A DNA stretch of 64,000 nucleotides, taken from NCBI RefSeq assembly GCF_008704425.1, contig NZ_CP023696.1:310001-374000 (forward strand), read 5' to 3'. Of this stretch, positions 33,709 to 42,065 are shown one piece after another. The translations under genes were made by a program, and so were the position numbers. The number at the start of each line of letters is the position of its first letter. Position 1 is the stretch's first letter. The notes under the pieces were generated by a model. That model saw only the letters and a list, made by a program, of their open reading frames with translations, was not told where the DNA came from and searched no databases. The DNA comes from Streptomyces fradiae ATCC 10745 = DSM 40063. GTDB taxonomy: Bacteria > Actinomycetota > Actinomycetes > Streptomycetales > Streptomycetaceae.

Positions 33709-33743
33709 GACCGGGCACCCGGCGGGATGCCGGGTGCCCGGTC
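33709..33743. terminator. Bidirectional terminator between iolE-like and LysM genes
   Basis: Perfect 15-bp stem GACCGGGCACCCGGC (33709-33723) with 33729-33743 and loop GGGAT, 16 bp from the stop of the minus-strand LysM gene and about 105 bp after the iolE-like stop. Confidence 0.8.
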
Positions 33744-33758
33744 CGATGGACCGTCGGA

Positions 33759-34493
33759 TCAGTACGGGCCGTTGACGTTGTCGATGGAGCCGTACCGGTC
33801 GGCGGCGTAGTTGCACGCGGCGGTGATGTTGGCGACCGGGTCGTACGGGTCGAGGGACGTACCCGGTACGTGGTAGGCGCGGAAGGTGGGGTCGATCACC
33901 TGGAGGAGGCCCTTGGAGGGCGTTCCGGCGGCGGCGTTCGAGTCCCAGTTGTTGATCGCGAGCGGATTTCCGGAGGACTCGCGCATGATGTTGCGGTGAA
34001 TTCCGTCATAGCTGCCGGGAATTCCGTGCCGGGCCATGATGTCCAGGGATTCCCTGATCCAGCCGTCGAGGTTGTCGGCGTACGCCTTGGCGGCGACGGG
34101 GGTGGCGGCCGCGGGCTGGGCGGCGGCCTGGCGGGCCGCCGCTGCCACGCTCAGCTCGATGCCCGGCCGGATGAGTGACGGGTCGTCACCGATGGCCGCC
34201 TTGTTGTCCTCGTACAGCTTCTTCCAGCCGCCGCCGACCGCGTGGTCGGTGGCGATGCCGGACAGGGTGTCCCCGAGGGCCACGGTGTAGGTGGCGGGGG
34301 CGGCCGGCGCGGCGGCCGGGGCCGCGGCAGGCGCCTGAGCTGCGACGACGGCCACGGCGGGGGCCGCGGCGGGGGCGGCGGTGGCCGCGCCGGCCAGGGG
34401 CAGGGCGAGGGCGGCTCCGCCGGTGCTCGCGACGACGAGTCCACGGCTGAGGCGGCTGAGCTTGCGGCGTGCGTGCTTACCCGGTGCGGGCAT
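33759..34493 (-). CDS. Secreted LysM-transglycosylase (SLT-type) cell-wall hydrolase
   Basis: A 244-residue secreted protein. Signal peptide about 1-40 (RKLSRLSRGLVVASTGGAAL, ending ATAAPA), Ala/Pro segment, LysM peptidoglycan-binding motif about 68-115 (YTVALGDTLSGIATDHAVGG and SLIRPGIELSV), Ala-rich linker, then a lytic-transglycosylase-like domain about 145-244 with the catalytic Glu in NIMRESSGNPLAINNWDSNA and GTPSKGLLQVIDPTFRAYH. It cleaves or remodels peptidoglycan. ATG at 34493 follows GGAGAGGA. Its mRNA leader is a c-di-AMP riboswitch, a known control of actinobacterial wall hydrolases. Confidence 0.92.
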   Translation of the reverse strand: MPAPGKHARRKLSRLSRGLVVASTGGAALALPLAGAATAAPAAAPAVAVVAAQAPAAAPAAAPAAPATYTVALGDTLSGIATDHAVGGGWKKLYEDNKAAIGDDPSLIRPGIELSVAAAARQAAAQPAAATPVAAKAYADNLDGWIRESLDIMARHGIPGSYDGIHRNIMRESSGNPLAINNWDSNAAAGTPSKGLLQVIDPTFRAYHVPGTSLDPYDPVANITAACNYAADRYGSIDNVNGPY

Positions 34494-34503
34494 GGGTCGT
34501 GTC

Positions 34504-34685
34504 CTCTCCGACGCCTGCGAGGTGAGCTGTCGGGTTCGGGCGGGAGCTGCCCGGCCGCGGTCGCCCGCGACTTCACCCCTAGCCGTCCCGGATGCCGGGT
34601 GCGGCGACTTACCTGGTTCCCCCGCTCCTGCCGAGCGTGAATGTGTGAGTGGCGGAGTCCGGAGAGCGGCAGGATTCGGCGTTCC
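34504..34685 (-). promoter_or_regulatory. c-di-AMP riboswitch (ydaO-yuaA type)
   Basis: The minus-strand leader shows the conserved pieces of this class in the right order: GCCGAATCC near 34672-34680, GAGCGGGGGAACCAGGTAAG near 34610-34630, GGGGTGAAGTCGC near 34570-34582, and GAACCCGACAGCTCACC followed by GCAGGCG just before the ribosome site at about 34512-34540. In Streptomyces this element turns off wall-hydrolase genes when c-di-AMP is high. It ends within 20 bp of the LysM-SLT gene start. Confidence 0.9.
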
Positions 34686-34701
34686 CTCCGGAATGACGGT
34701 G

Positions 34702-34731
34702 ACCGTAAACGACGTACGGCCGCGGGAACAA
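34702..34731 (-). promoter_or_regulatory. Candidate promoter for the riboswitch leader
   Basis: Minus-strand TTGTTC (34726-34731) and TACGGT (34702-34707) are 18 bp apart, placing a start near 34695, just before the riboswitch. The rest of 34686-35087 holds no gene; its AT-richer part around 34910-34950 (two AAGGCT copies) probably contains the haloperoxidase promoter. Confidence 0.4.
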
Positions 34732-35087
34732 GGCGGGGAATTCCATTCGAAGATCGATTGGGACGGCCTCCGGGGGCGAATTCCTCGCGCCCGCAAGGCG
34801 TCCGGGGAATATGGCCGCCGCGCGCCCGTGACCGACGTCACGGAGCACATCTGCGGAGCGTGACGCCACCATCACGCCGCAAACCGCGCCGAATTGACGC
34901 CCCCTCCACCAAAGAGCCCAAAAGGCTTAAAGGCTATCCAATCGGACAGATCACCCGCCTTTCGGCTCCGTTCGGGTGGCCGTGGTGCCCGGACGGCGCT
35001 CGCGCGGACCGGAGCGGTTGCGGCGCACCCACCGGCGCCGAGGGTGGACAGCAGGGATCGACAACCGCAACGAACAGGGACGAACAC

Positions 35088-36377
35088 GTGCAGAAGACAT
35101 CAGTGAGGACGTCGCCTCGCCGGGCCCTGGCCGCCGCCGCGGCGCTGCTGGGGCTGACCGCAGCCGCGGCGGCGGTCCCGGCGGCCGTCGCGCAGGCGGA
35201 GCCCGCCGTGTCGGCGCCCGGCGCCGTCATCGCCGACTGGGCCCGCCTGACGGGCGAGGTCGTGGACCCGGAGGGCGACCTCAACTCGTCGGAGACGGCC
35301 GTCTGGCACGCCGTCGTCTCGGCGGGCATGTACAACGCGGTGGTCGGCATCGAGGGCCGCTACGAGCCCTACCGCTGGGACGGGCGCGGGCCCCGCTCCG
35401 CCTCGTCCGTGGCCGCCGCCGCGACCGCCGCCCACGACGTCCTGCTCCACTACTTCCCCAAGGCGAAGGCGCAGCTGGAGAGCGCCCACACCGCCTCGCT
35501 CGCCGAGGTGCCGGACGGGGCCGCCGAGAAGGCGGGGGTGGCCTTCGGCCGCCGCGCCGCCGCCCACATGATCGCGATGCGGAAGGACGACGGCGTCAAC
35601 GCCGCCGTGCCCTTCACGGCCTCCCCCGCCGTCGGGGTGTGGCGGCCCACGCCGCCCGCGCGGCAGCCGTTCGGCAGTGCGTGGGTGGGCCGGCTGCGCC
35701 CGATGCTCATGGACGCCCCCGAACGCTTCAGGCCCGCCGCGCCCCCCGCGATGACGTCCGACCGCTATGCCGCCGACCTGAACGAGGTGAAGGCGGTCGG
35801 CGCGAAGACGAGCACCGTGCGCACCCCGGAGCAGACCGAGACGGCGCGCTTCTTCACCACCGTGGACCTCCAGGGCGCGCTGGCCGACCGCGCCGAGCGG
35901 CACGGTCTCGACCTGGTCGACACGGCGCGCCTGTTCGCCGCCGTCAGCACGATCCAGGTGGACGCGGCGATCGCCGCGTGGGACGCGAAGCTGCACTACG
36001 GCTCCTGGCGCCCCGTCACCGCGATCCACGAGGCGGAGAAGGACGACAACCCGCTGACCGAGCCCGACGCGGCGTGGGAGCCCCTTCTCAACACCCCGCC
36101 CCACCCCGACTACCTCAGCGGGCACACCACCACGGCGGGCGCCCTGGTGCGGACCCTGACGACGCTGTCGGGCAGCCCGAATCTGGACCTGCGCGTCACG
36201 TCGGTCATGGCGAAGAAGACCCGGCACTACCAGATCCCCGACCACTACACGAGCGACGTCGAGGGCGCCCGCATGTGGGGCGGCATCCACACCCGTACGG
36301 CGAACGAGGTGGGCACGGCCACGGGCCAGCGCATCGCCGCCTGGGCCCTCGCCCGCCACTTCCGCCCGCTGGGCTGA
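35088..36377 (+). CDS. Secreted vanadium-dependent haloperoxidase/PAP2-type protein
   Basis: A 429-residue secreted protein. Signal peptide about 1-36 (RRALAAAAALLGLTAAAAAV, ending AVAQA-EP). C-terminal acid-phosphatase/vanadium-haloperoxidase core: KLHYGSWRPVTAIHE (Lys and Arg ligands, K-x6-R-P), PDYLSGHTTTAGAL (SGH) and GARMWGGIHTR (R-x5-H). This pattern binds vanadate or phosphate; whether the enzyme halogenates or is a phosphatase cannot be decided. GTG at 35088 has CAGGGA upstream. Monocistronic, ending in a hairpin. Confidence 0.87.
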   Translation: MQKTSVRTSPRRALAAAAALLGLTAAAAAVPAAVAQAEPAVSAPGAVIADWARLTGEVVDPEGDLNSSETAVWHAVVSAGMYNAVVGIEGRYEPYRWDGRGPRSASSVAAAATAAHDVLLHYFPKAKAQLESAHTASLAEVPDGAAEKAGVAFGRRAAAHMIAMRKDDGVNAAVPFTASPAVGVWRPTPPARQPFGSAWVGRLRPMLMDAPERFRPAAPPAMTSDRYAADLNEVKAVGAKTSTVRTPEQTETARFFTTVDLQGALADRAERHGLDLVDTARLFAAVSTIQVDAAIAAWDAKLHYGSWRPVTAIHEAEKDDNPLTEPDAAWEPLLNTPPHPDYLSGHTTTAGALVRTLTTLSGSPNLDLRVTSVMAKKTRHYQIPDHYTSDVEGARMWGGIHTRTANEVGTATGQRIAAWALARHFRPLG

Positions 36378-36386
36378 CGCGGCGCC

Positions 36387-36423
36387 GGACGCCCGCCGGA
36401 CCGTCGCGGCCCGGCGGGCGTCC
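36387..36423. terminator. Bidirectional terminator after haloperoxidase gene
   Basis: Perfect 13-bp stem GGACGCCCGCCGG (36387-36399) with 36411-36423 and an 11-nt loop, between convergent genes. Confidence 0.75.
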
Positions 36424-36558
36424 GCCGTGGGCGCCCGCCCGCGGGGGCGGGCCGTTCGACCAGGGCGCCCCGCACCGCCACCGGCCCGCGCGACCCGGCC
36501 GGGCCCGTCCGGCCGCCCCCGGACCGCTCGGGCCCGTCCGGCCGCCCGGCCCGGCCCG

Positions 36559-37833
36559 TCAGAGAACGGCGTCGAACCCGTCCCAGTACCGGGCGACCTG
36601 GACCCGCGCCTCGAACGGCACGGACGCGTCCCCCGTGCCCCGGTACATCCACAGGACGCCCGAGGGGTCGCGTGCGAGCAGTTCGGGGTTGCCGTCGGCC
36701 GTGACGTCGCCGTACGGGACGAGCGTGTCGTAGACGTTCCACCCCGTGCCGATCCGCGCGCGGGACCGCAGCGGGGCGTCGCCGTCCCCGGTGCCCCGGT
36801 ACAGCCACAGGGCTCCGGCGGAGTCGCGGGCGATCAGGTCGGCCCTGCGGTCGCCGGTGACGTCGAGGCCGCCGGTGAGCGAGGTGTAGACGCCCCAGCC
36901 GGTGCCGGCCTGTCGGCGGGCCTCGAAGGGACGGGCCGGGTCGCCGGTGCCCCGGTACAGCCACAGGACCCCTGAGCCGTCCACGGCGAGCAGGTCGTGG
37001 CGGCCGTCGCCGGTCACGTCGCCGGCGCCGCGGATCGACCGGTAGGCGCCCCAGCCGGAACCGACGCGCACCGGGGTCTCGAAGGCGGTGCGCCCGGTGC
37101 CCGCGAGCCGGTGGTACCAGAGCACCCCGGAGGCGTCGCGCGCCACCACGTCACCGCCGCGCCCCCGCACGTCGATCGGGGCGAGTTTGGCGAGGCGGTC
37201 GTACCGGCCCCAGTCCACCCCGAGCGGCCTGCCCCACTCGATGTCGAAGCGGCCCCACTCGCCGGAGTAGTGGCTGTAGGCGCGCACGGCTCCGCTGCCG
37301 TCGCGGGCGAGCACGTCCCAGTCCATCGGCACGACGGCGCCGCCCGTGACGTCGAACCGGCCGGTGGCGGAGGCATCGGCGGTGCCGGACGCGGAAGCGA
37401 AACGGGCGTCGGCGACGAGGTGCCAGCTCGGCCCGGTCGCCCGCACCCGGTAGGTCAGGGTGTGCGTGCCCGCCGGCAGCTCGCAGCGCACCTGCCCGGT
37501 GAGCACCTCGTACGACGGGTAGGTGCACGGCTGCGCCACACCGTCGGGGCCGCTGATCGTGACGCCGTGGGTCCACTCGTCCTGCTGCCCCCAGGGCCGC
37601 TGGTCGTCGGCGGTCGCGAAGCCGACCGTGAGGACGCCGCTCTCCGGCGCCTCGACGGTGACCGTGTGGACGACCTGCCCGCCCACGGCGAGGCCGGGCG
37701 TCGTCAGGGCGACGGTCCCGGCGCCCCCTTCGGCCGCGTGCGCCCCGGCTCCGGCCACCCCGGTGGCGAGCAGGGCCCCCACCGCTCCGGCGACCCCCAG
37801 CCGACGCCGTCCCCAGTGCAGGATTCCCCTCAC
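36559..37833 (-). CDS. Secreted FG-GAP/VCBS-repeat protein
   Basis: A 424-residue secreted protein. Signal peptide about 1-34 (RRRLGVAGAVGALLATGVAG, ending AHAAE). An N-terminal beta-sandwich (about 35-165, TVTVEAPESGVLTVGF, with a Cys pair) is followed by about five FG-GAP-type blades of roughly 48 residues, each with D-V-x-G-D-G-x-x-D-L and LWLYRGTGD (for example GDVTGDGRHDLLAVDGSGVL), ending at the C-terminus. Calcium-binding loops are evident; a beta-propeller adhesion or binding role is likely. GTG at 37833 is chosen because AAGGGGGG precedes it. Confidence 0.85.
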   Translation of the reverse strand: MRGILHWGRRRLGVAGAVGALLATGVAGAGAHAAEGGAGTVALTTPGLAVGGQVVHTVTVEAPESGVLTVGFATADDQRPWGQQDEWTHGVTISGPDGVAQPCTYPSYEVLTGQVRCELPAGTHTLTYRVRATGPSWHLVADARFASASGTADASATGRFDVTGGAVVPMDWDVLARDGSGAVRAYSHYSGEWGRFDIEWGRPLGVDWGRYDRLAKLAPIDVRGRGGDVVARDASGVLWYHRLAGTGRTAFETPVRVGSGWGAYRSIRGAGDVTGDGRHDLLAVDGSGVLWLYRGTGDPARPFEARRQAGTGWGVYTSLTGGLDVTGDRRADLIARDSAGALWLYRGTGDGDAPLRSRARIGTGWNVYDTLVPYGDVTADGNPELLARDPSGVLWMYRGTGDASVPFEARVQVARYWDGFDAVL

Positions 37834-38022
37834 GACGTCCCCCCTTCCAAACACGTGAACGATCTCTGCCGCGTCCACCGTATCGGCGGGGAGCGGCAAC
37901 TGAGGCTCCGTCAGCGCAGATGCCGCGCCCGCCGGGGACGGCCGCGGCGCCCCGCGGGAAGCGGCACCCCGTCCGGCGGACCGGTCGCGGCCAGGGGGGA
38001 CGCCGCCGCGGAACCGTCCGAG

Positions 38023-38069
38023 GACGGCCCCCCGCCGGGCGCCGTGAGAGCGCCCGGCGGGGGGCCGTC
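38023..38069 (-). terminator. Very strong terminator after DUF2267 pair
   Basis: Perfect 20-bp stem (38023-38042 with 38050-38069) and loop CGTGAGA, 14 bp beyond the stop of the last gene in the hsp18-DUF2267 unit. Confidence 0.85.
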
Positions 38070-38083
38070 GGACAGCGGGGCCG

Positions 38084-38479
38084 TCAGGCGGCGGGGGCGA
38101 GGTCGGCGACGCCGAACAGCAGGGCGTAGCCGCGCGGCAGGCCGGCGAGGACCCGGCGCGTGAGGCCGTCGCCGGCGTACGCGCCGACGGTGCACAGGAC
38201 GGTCGACGCGGCCCAGCGGGCCTCGGCGGGGGAGAGCGCCAGCAGGTCCGCGACGCGCCCGACGAACTCGGGCGCCGCCGCCGGTTCGGTGACCGGGATC
38301 TGGGCGGCGAGGAGCGCGCCCGCCTCGGGCGGCAGGAGCCCCGCGAGTTCGCAGCGCTCGTCGCCGACGACGTGGCCGCCCAGCACCGTCAGCACGGCCC
38401 GCAGGACGCGCTCCGCCTCCCCGTCGGAGTCGTAGCGGCCGGCGGTGCGGATGCGGGCCACGAGTTCCTGCCACGTCAT
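38084..38479 (-). CDS. DUF2267 protein (second copy)
   Basis: A 131-residue cytoplasmic protein of the DUF2267 family: MTWQELVARIRTAGRYDSDG, EAERVLRAVLTVLGGHVVGD, AAQIPV, then PRGYALLFGV near the end. It aligns over its full length with the neighbouring 131-residue gene and is clearly a tandem duplicate. Function of DUF2267 is unknown; members are helical and often sit among stress genes. The gap to the other copy is 58 bp. Confidence 0.88.
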   Translation of the reverse strand: MTWQELVARIRTAGRYDSDGEAERVLRAVLTVLGGHVVGDERCELAGLLPPEAGALLAAQIPVTEPAAAPEFVGRVADLLALSPAEARWAASTVLCTVGAYAGDGLTRRVLAGLPRGYALLFGVADLAPAA

Positions 38480-38537
38480 GGTGGAAAGCCTTCCTCCCCG
38501 GTCGCGCGCCTGGGCGACCGCGTGTCGTCGGTGGTGG

Positions 38538-38933
38538 TCAGGCCGCCGTCGGGCGGCCGAAGAGAAGGTCGTACCCCGGAGGGAGCTGGAGGAGGACGCG
38601 GCCCACGAGGTCGCCGCCCGCCGCGTCGGCCACGACGCTGAGCACGGCGCCGACGTCCCACTTGGCGGTCTCCTCCGTGGCTCCCTCGATCCACGCCGCG
38701 GTGGCGCGGACGAACCGCTCGGGGGAGAGCGGCTCCGCGGCCTGGAGGGGATTGAGCAGGATCAGCTCGAAGGTCTCCGGGAGCCGGGCGGCGAGCTCGG
38801 CCCGCACCTCGCCGACGAGATGGGCGCCCAGCAGGGCCAGGACGACCCTGGCCGCGCGCTCCGCCTCCCCGGGTGTCGCGTACTCGCCCCGTTCCCGGAT
38901 CGCCTCCAGGAACGTCTCCCACCTCATCTGCAT
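38538..38933 (-). CDS. DUF2267 protein (first copy)
   Basis: A 131-residue DUF2267 protein, paralogous to the next gene: MRWETFLEAIRERGEYATPG, EAERAARVVLALLGAHLVGE, and LPPGYDLLFGRPTAA at the end. ATG at 38933 is chosen because AAGGGG lies 6 nt upstream and the length then equals its paralogue; ATG at 38927 is an alternative. It begins 67 bp after the hsp18 stop, so probably belongs to the heat-shock transcript. Confidence 0.88.
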   Translation of the reverse strand: MQMRWETFLEAIRERGEYATPGEAERAARVVLALLGAHLVGEVRAELAARLPETFELILLNPLQAAEPLSPERFVRATAAWIEGATEETAKWDVGAVLSVVADAAGGDLVGRVLLQLPPGYDLLFGRPTAA

Positions 38934-39000
38934 CACGCGCCCCTTCCGGCCGGCGGAGGGCGGAGGAGTCCGCCCTCCGGTCGCGCTGCGAGCGGGTCGG

Positions 39001-39438
39001 TCAGCCGCCGAGCTCCCTGCGTCCCTCACCCGTGGCGCTGATGGCGATCTTGCGCGGCTTGGCGCGCTCGGCGATCGGGATGCGCAGGGTCAGGACACCC
39101 GCGTCGTAGTCGCCCCTGATGTTCTCCACATCGAGCGTATCGGCCAGCATGACCTGGCGGGAGAAGACGCCCAGCGGGCGCTCGGAGAGCTCCATCTGCA
39201 CGCTCTCGGACCTGGCCGGCGGCCTGCGCTCGGCCTTCACCGTCAGCATGTTCCGCTCGACGTCGACGTCGATGGCGTCCGGGTCGACGCCGGGCAGGTC
39301 GAGGGCGATCACGTACTCGTCGCCCTCGCGGTACGCGTCCATCGGCATCGCCGTGGGCCGCGACCAGGTGCCGGACGCCCCGATGAGCCTCTGGGCGATC
39401 CTGTCGAACTCCTGGAACGGATCGGTGCGCATCAACAT
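39001..39438 (-). CDS. hsp18: Small heat-shock protein Hsp18/Hsp20
   Basis: A 145-residue alpha-crystallin-family chaperone that holds unfolding proteins. Core domain about 30-128: DAYREGDEYVIALDLPGVDP, DVDVERNMLTVKAERR, GVFSRQVMLADTLD and the conserved GVLTLRIPIAE. N-terminus MLMRTDPFQEFDRIAQRLIG is typical of the Streptomyces Hsp18 group. An exceptionally complete ribosome site precedes it. Controlled by RheA boxes just upstream; rheA is divergent. Confidence 0.95.
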   Translation of the reverse strand: MLMRTDPFQEFDRIAQRLIGASGTWSRPTAMPMDAYREGDEYVIALDLPGVDPDAIDVDVERNMLTVKAERRPPARSESVQMELSERPLGVFSRQVMLADTLDVENIRGDYDAGVLTLRIPIAERAKPRKIAISATGEGRRELGG

Positions 39439-39443
39439 CGTGA

Positions 39444-39452
39444 ATCACCTCC
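39444..39452 (-). promoter_or_regulatory. Nine-base full-length Shine-Dalgarno for hsp18
   Basis: GGAGGTGAT on the minus strand pairs with nine bases of the 16S 3' end, 5 nt before the ATG at 39438. Most genes in this window have only 4-6 bases, so hsp18 looks built for very efficient translation once derepressed. Confidence 0.8.
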
Positions 39453-39503
39453 ACCGGCTCGGAACACTCCATGCCAATGCGTTCACCTGCCTCCGTTGTA
39501 ACA

Positions 39504-39578
39504 TGTCATCGGAACGATGACAACGCCGGGCGTCATCGAACGGATGACGGCGACCGCTCGTCATCGCGGGGCATGACG
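39504..39578. promoter_or_regulatory. Three RheA-type heat-shock operators
   Basis: TGTCATC-N5-GATGACA at 39504-39522 is exactly the operator described for RheA at S. albus hsp18. A second, CGTCATC-N5-GATGACG, is at 39531-39549, 27 bp centre to centre. A third, relaxed copy CGTCATC-N6-CATGACG lies at 39559-39578. All are between divergent hsp18 and rheA, so RheA probably controls both. Confidence 0.9.
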
Positions 39579-39674
39579 TCTCGGCGCGGTCGCCGTTCCG
39601 GTGACCGTCAGAAGATCAGGGCCACCGCGACGCCGTCCGGCGGCGGTGGCCCCCAACCCCGTGGAGGAGGCCCC

Positions 39675-40406
39675 GTGGGCGAAGCCGAGCGGCAGCCGGC
39701 GCCGCACTCACCGGCCCCCGGCCCGCCCGTCGCCGCCGCGGCGGCGGCGCTCAGCACCATCGGCGAGGCCATCCGCGCGGCGCGGGGCGCGCGGCCGGCC
39801 GCCGGCGGTGCCCCCGTGGCGGGCGGCGGGCCGCCCGGTCCGCCGGACGCCCCGGCGGCGGAGGACGCCCCGGCGGCGGAGGACGCCCTGGCGGCACTGC
39901 TGCTGCTCAGGGAGGTGCGGCGGCAGCTGGCCGACTGGGAGCCCGCGCTCATCGAGGCGGCCCGCGCGGCCGGAGTGAGCTGGGCCGATCTCGCCGGACC
40001 GCTGGGCGTGGCCAGCCGCCAGGCGGCCGAGCGGCGCTATCTGCGGCTGCGGCCCGGCGGGGGCCACGGCACCACGGCCGACCAGCGGGTGAAGGCGACG
40101 CGCGACCGGCGGGCCGCCGACCGGTCGGTGAGCGCCTGGGCCCGGCGCAACGCGGCCGACCTGCGGCAGCTCGCGGGCCAGATCACGGCGCTCGACGACC
40201 TCGCCCGGCAGGCCCGGTCGCCGATAGGGCGGCTCACCGAGGCGCTGGCCGGGGACGACGCGGCCGGCCTGATCGGCCCGCTCGCCGACACCGGCCCGCA
40301 CCTGCGGGGACGGCACCCGGAGCTGGCGGCGCGGGTCGAGGACGTGGCGCGGCGGACGGACGAGTTGCGCCGCGCCAGCGACCACGACCGCCGCTCGCTC
40401 GCCTGA
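39675..40406 (+). CDS. rheA: RheA-type thermosensing repressor of hsp18
   Basis: A 243-residue protein matching the Streptomyces HSP18 transcriptional regulators: LLLREVRRQLADWEPALIEA, GVSWADLAGPLGVASRQAAE followed by RRYLRLRP (a DNA-binding helix-turn-helix near 95-125), then KATRDRRAADRSVSAWARRN. RheA represses hsp18 and loses DNA binding at high temperature. Residues 1-70 are Pro/Ala-rich, longer than needed. GTG at 39675 has GGAGGAGG 4-5 nt upstream; upstream in-frame starts would run through the operators. The gene is divergent from hsp18 with three operators between. Confidence 0.88.
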   Translation: MGEAERQPAPHSPAPGPPVAAAAAALSTIGEAIRAARGARPAAGGAPVAGGGPPGPPDAPAAEDAPAAEDALAALLLLREVRRQLADWEPALIEAARAAGVSWADLAGPLGVASRQAAERRYLRLRPGGGHGTTADQRVKATRDRRAADRSVSAWARRNAADLRQLAGQITALDDLARQARSPIGRLTEALAGDDAAGLIGPLADTGPHLRGRHPELAARVEDVARRTDELRRASDHDRRSLA

Positions 40407-40532
40407 CTCCCGGCCGGGGGCGGCGCGATCGGACGCGGCGCGGGACGGGGCGTCGGCCGGTCGGGTGGCCGTACGGGCCGGGCGCACGCGCCGCGCCGCG
40501 CCGGGGCGGTACCCGCGCCTACCGTCGGGCGC

Positions 40533-42065
40533 ATGCCAGGAGAGGTCCGGGAAGACGCCACCCGCCGGTCTCCGGTGCGCGCCGGCGGGCGCGGTCCCGG
40601 AGCGAGCGCCGGGCCCAGCGCTCCCCCGCCCCCGCGGCCGGAACCGGGGCACGCCCTCGGACGACGGGCCGGAGGCGCGATCCGGCACCTTGGCGAGCCC
40701 GGCGCCCCGGGCGCCGGCGCGCGGGGCGGCGGGCGCGCGAGCGGGCCGGGCGGCCGGCGCGACGCCCCGTCCGGCAGCCGGCGCGGCGGCCGGCCGGGAC
40801 GGCCGCGCGGACTGCGCGGGCTGCGGGCGCTGCTGGTCCTGCCGCTGCTCGCCTCGCCGCTGGCCGCCTGCGGTTCCGACGCCCAGGCCGGCCCGCCGAC
40901 CGTCAACTGGTACAACTTCCCCGACGACTCCGGCGCCCTCGACGCCGCCGCGCGCAACTGCACCCGGGACGCGAAGGGCCGCTACCGGATCGTCTACCAC
41001 AAGCTGCCGCGCACCGCCGACGGACAGCGCCAGCAGCTCGTCCGCCGGCTGGCCGCCGAGGACACGGCCATCGACGTCATGGGCCTGGACGTCACCTGGG
41101 CCCCCGAGTTCGCCGAGGCCGGCTGGATCCTGCCGTGGACCGGCGAGCTGCGCCGCCGCGCCGAGGAGGGCACCCTCGAGGTGCCGCTGCGGACCGGCAC
41201 GTGGAAGAACCGCCTCTACGCGGTGCCGTACAACACCAACACGCAGCTGCTCTGGTACCGCGCCGACCTGGTCGACGAGCCGCCGCGCACCTGGGCGCAG
41301 ATGCTGGCCGAGGCCCGCCGCCTGGCCGCCGAGGGCAAGCCGCACTACGTCGAGATCCAGGGCGCCCAGTACGAGGGGCTGACGGTCTGGTTCAACACGC
41401 TCGTGGCGAGCGCGGGCGGCTCCGTCCTCAACGCCGCGGCCACGGCCCCCGCGCTGGGCCCGCCCGCCGTGCGGGCGGCGGGGATCATGCGGGACCTGGC
41501 CACGTCGCCGGCCGCCGACCCGTCGCTGCCCAACCAGATGGAGGACCAGAACCGGCTGGCGATGGAGTCGGGGACCGCGGCGTTCCAGCTCAACTACCCC
41601 TTCGTGCATCCGTCGATGAAGGCCAACAACCCCGAGCTGTTCCGGCACCTGCGCTGGGCGCCCTACCCGAGGGTGGACGCCTCGCGGCCGGCCAGACCGA
41701 CGATCGGCGGGATCGACCTGGCCGTCGGCGCGTACTCCCGGCACCCCGGACTGGCGTTCGAGGCGGCGCTGTGCCTGCGCAACCGGGAGAACCAGATCGC
41801 CGCGGCCCTCGACGGCGGGCTGCCGCCGACCCTGCGGGAGCTGTACTCCGACCCGGAGTTCGTCCGCGACTACCCCTTCGCCGACGCCATCTACCAGGCG
41901 CTCGAGAACGCCAGTGTCCGCCCCCAGACCCCGGCCTACCAGAACGTGTCCATCGTCATCGCCCACACCCTCTCCCCGCCCGCGGCCATCGACCCGCGCC
42001 GCTCGGTGGAGACGATCGCGGGCCAGATCGAGGACGCCCTCCAGTCGAAGGGGCTGATCCCGTGA
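40533..42065 (+). CDS. lpqY: LpqY-like trehalose-type ABC substrate-binding lipoprotein
   Basis: A 510-residue extracellular solute-binding lipoprotein, similar along its length to mycobacterial Lpq[88 protein letters not shown] and [16 protein letters not shown]. The lipobox is LAAC with Cys113. About 90 Gly/Arg/Pro-rich residues precede the signal peptide, which is abnormal; no ATG/GTG/TTG lies closer except GTG at codon 15. The ATG at 40533 follows TACCGT by 7 nt, fitting a leaderless mRNA. First gene of an overlapping operon with two permeases and an ATPase. Confidence 0.88.
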   Translation: MPGEVREDATRRSPVRAGGRGPGASAGPSAPPPPRPEPGHALGRRAGGAIRHLGEPGAPGAGARGGGRASGPGGRRDAPSGSRRGGRPGRPRGLRGLRALLVLPLLASPLAACGSDAQAGPPTVNWYNFPDDSGALDAAARNCTRDAKGRYRIVYHKLPRTADGQRQQLVRRLAAEDTAIDVMGLDVTWAPEFAEAGWILPWTGELRRRAEEGTLEVPLRTGTWKNRLYAVPYNTNTQLLWYRADLVDEPPRTWAQMLAEARRLAAEGKPHYVEIQGAQYEGLTVWFNTLVASAGGSVLNAAATAPALGPPAVRAAGIMRDLATSPAADPSLPNQMEDQNRLAMESGTAAFQLNYPFVHPSMKANNPELFRHLRWAPYPRVDASRPARPTIGGIDLAVGAYSRHPGLAFEAALCLRNRENQIAAALDGGLPPTLRELYSDPEFVRDYPFADAIYQALENASVRPQTPAYQNVSIVIAHTLSPPAAIDPRRSVETIAGQIEDALQSKGLIP

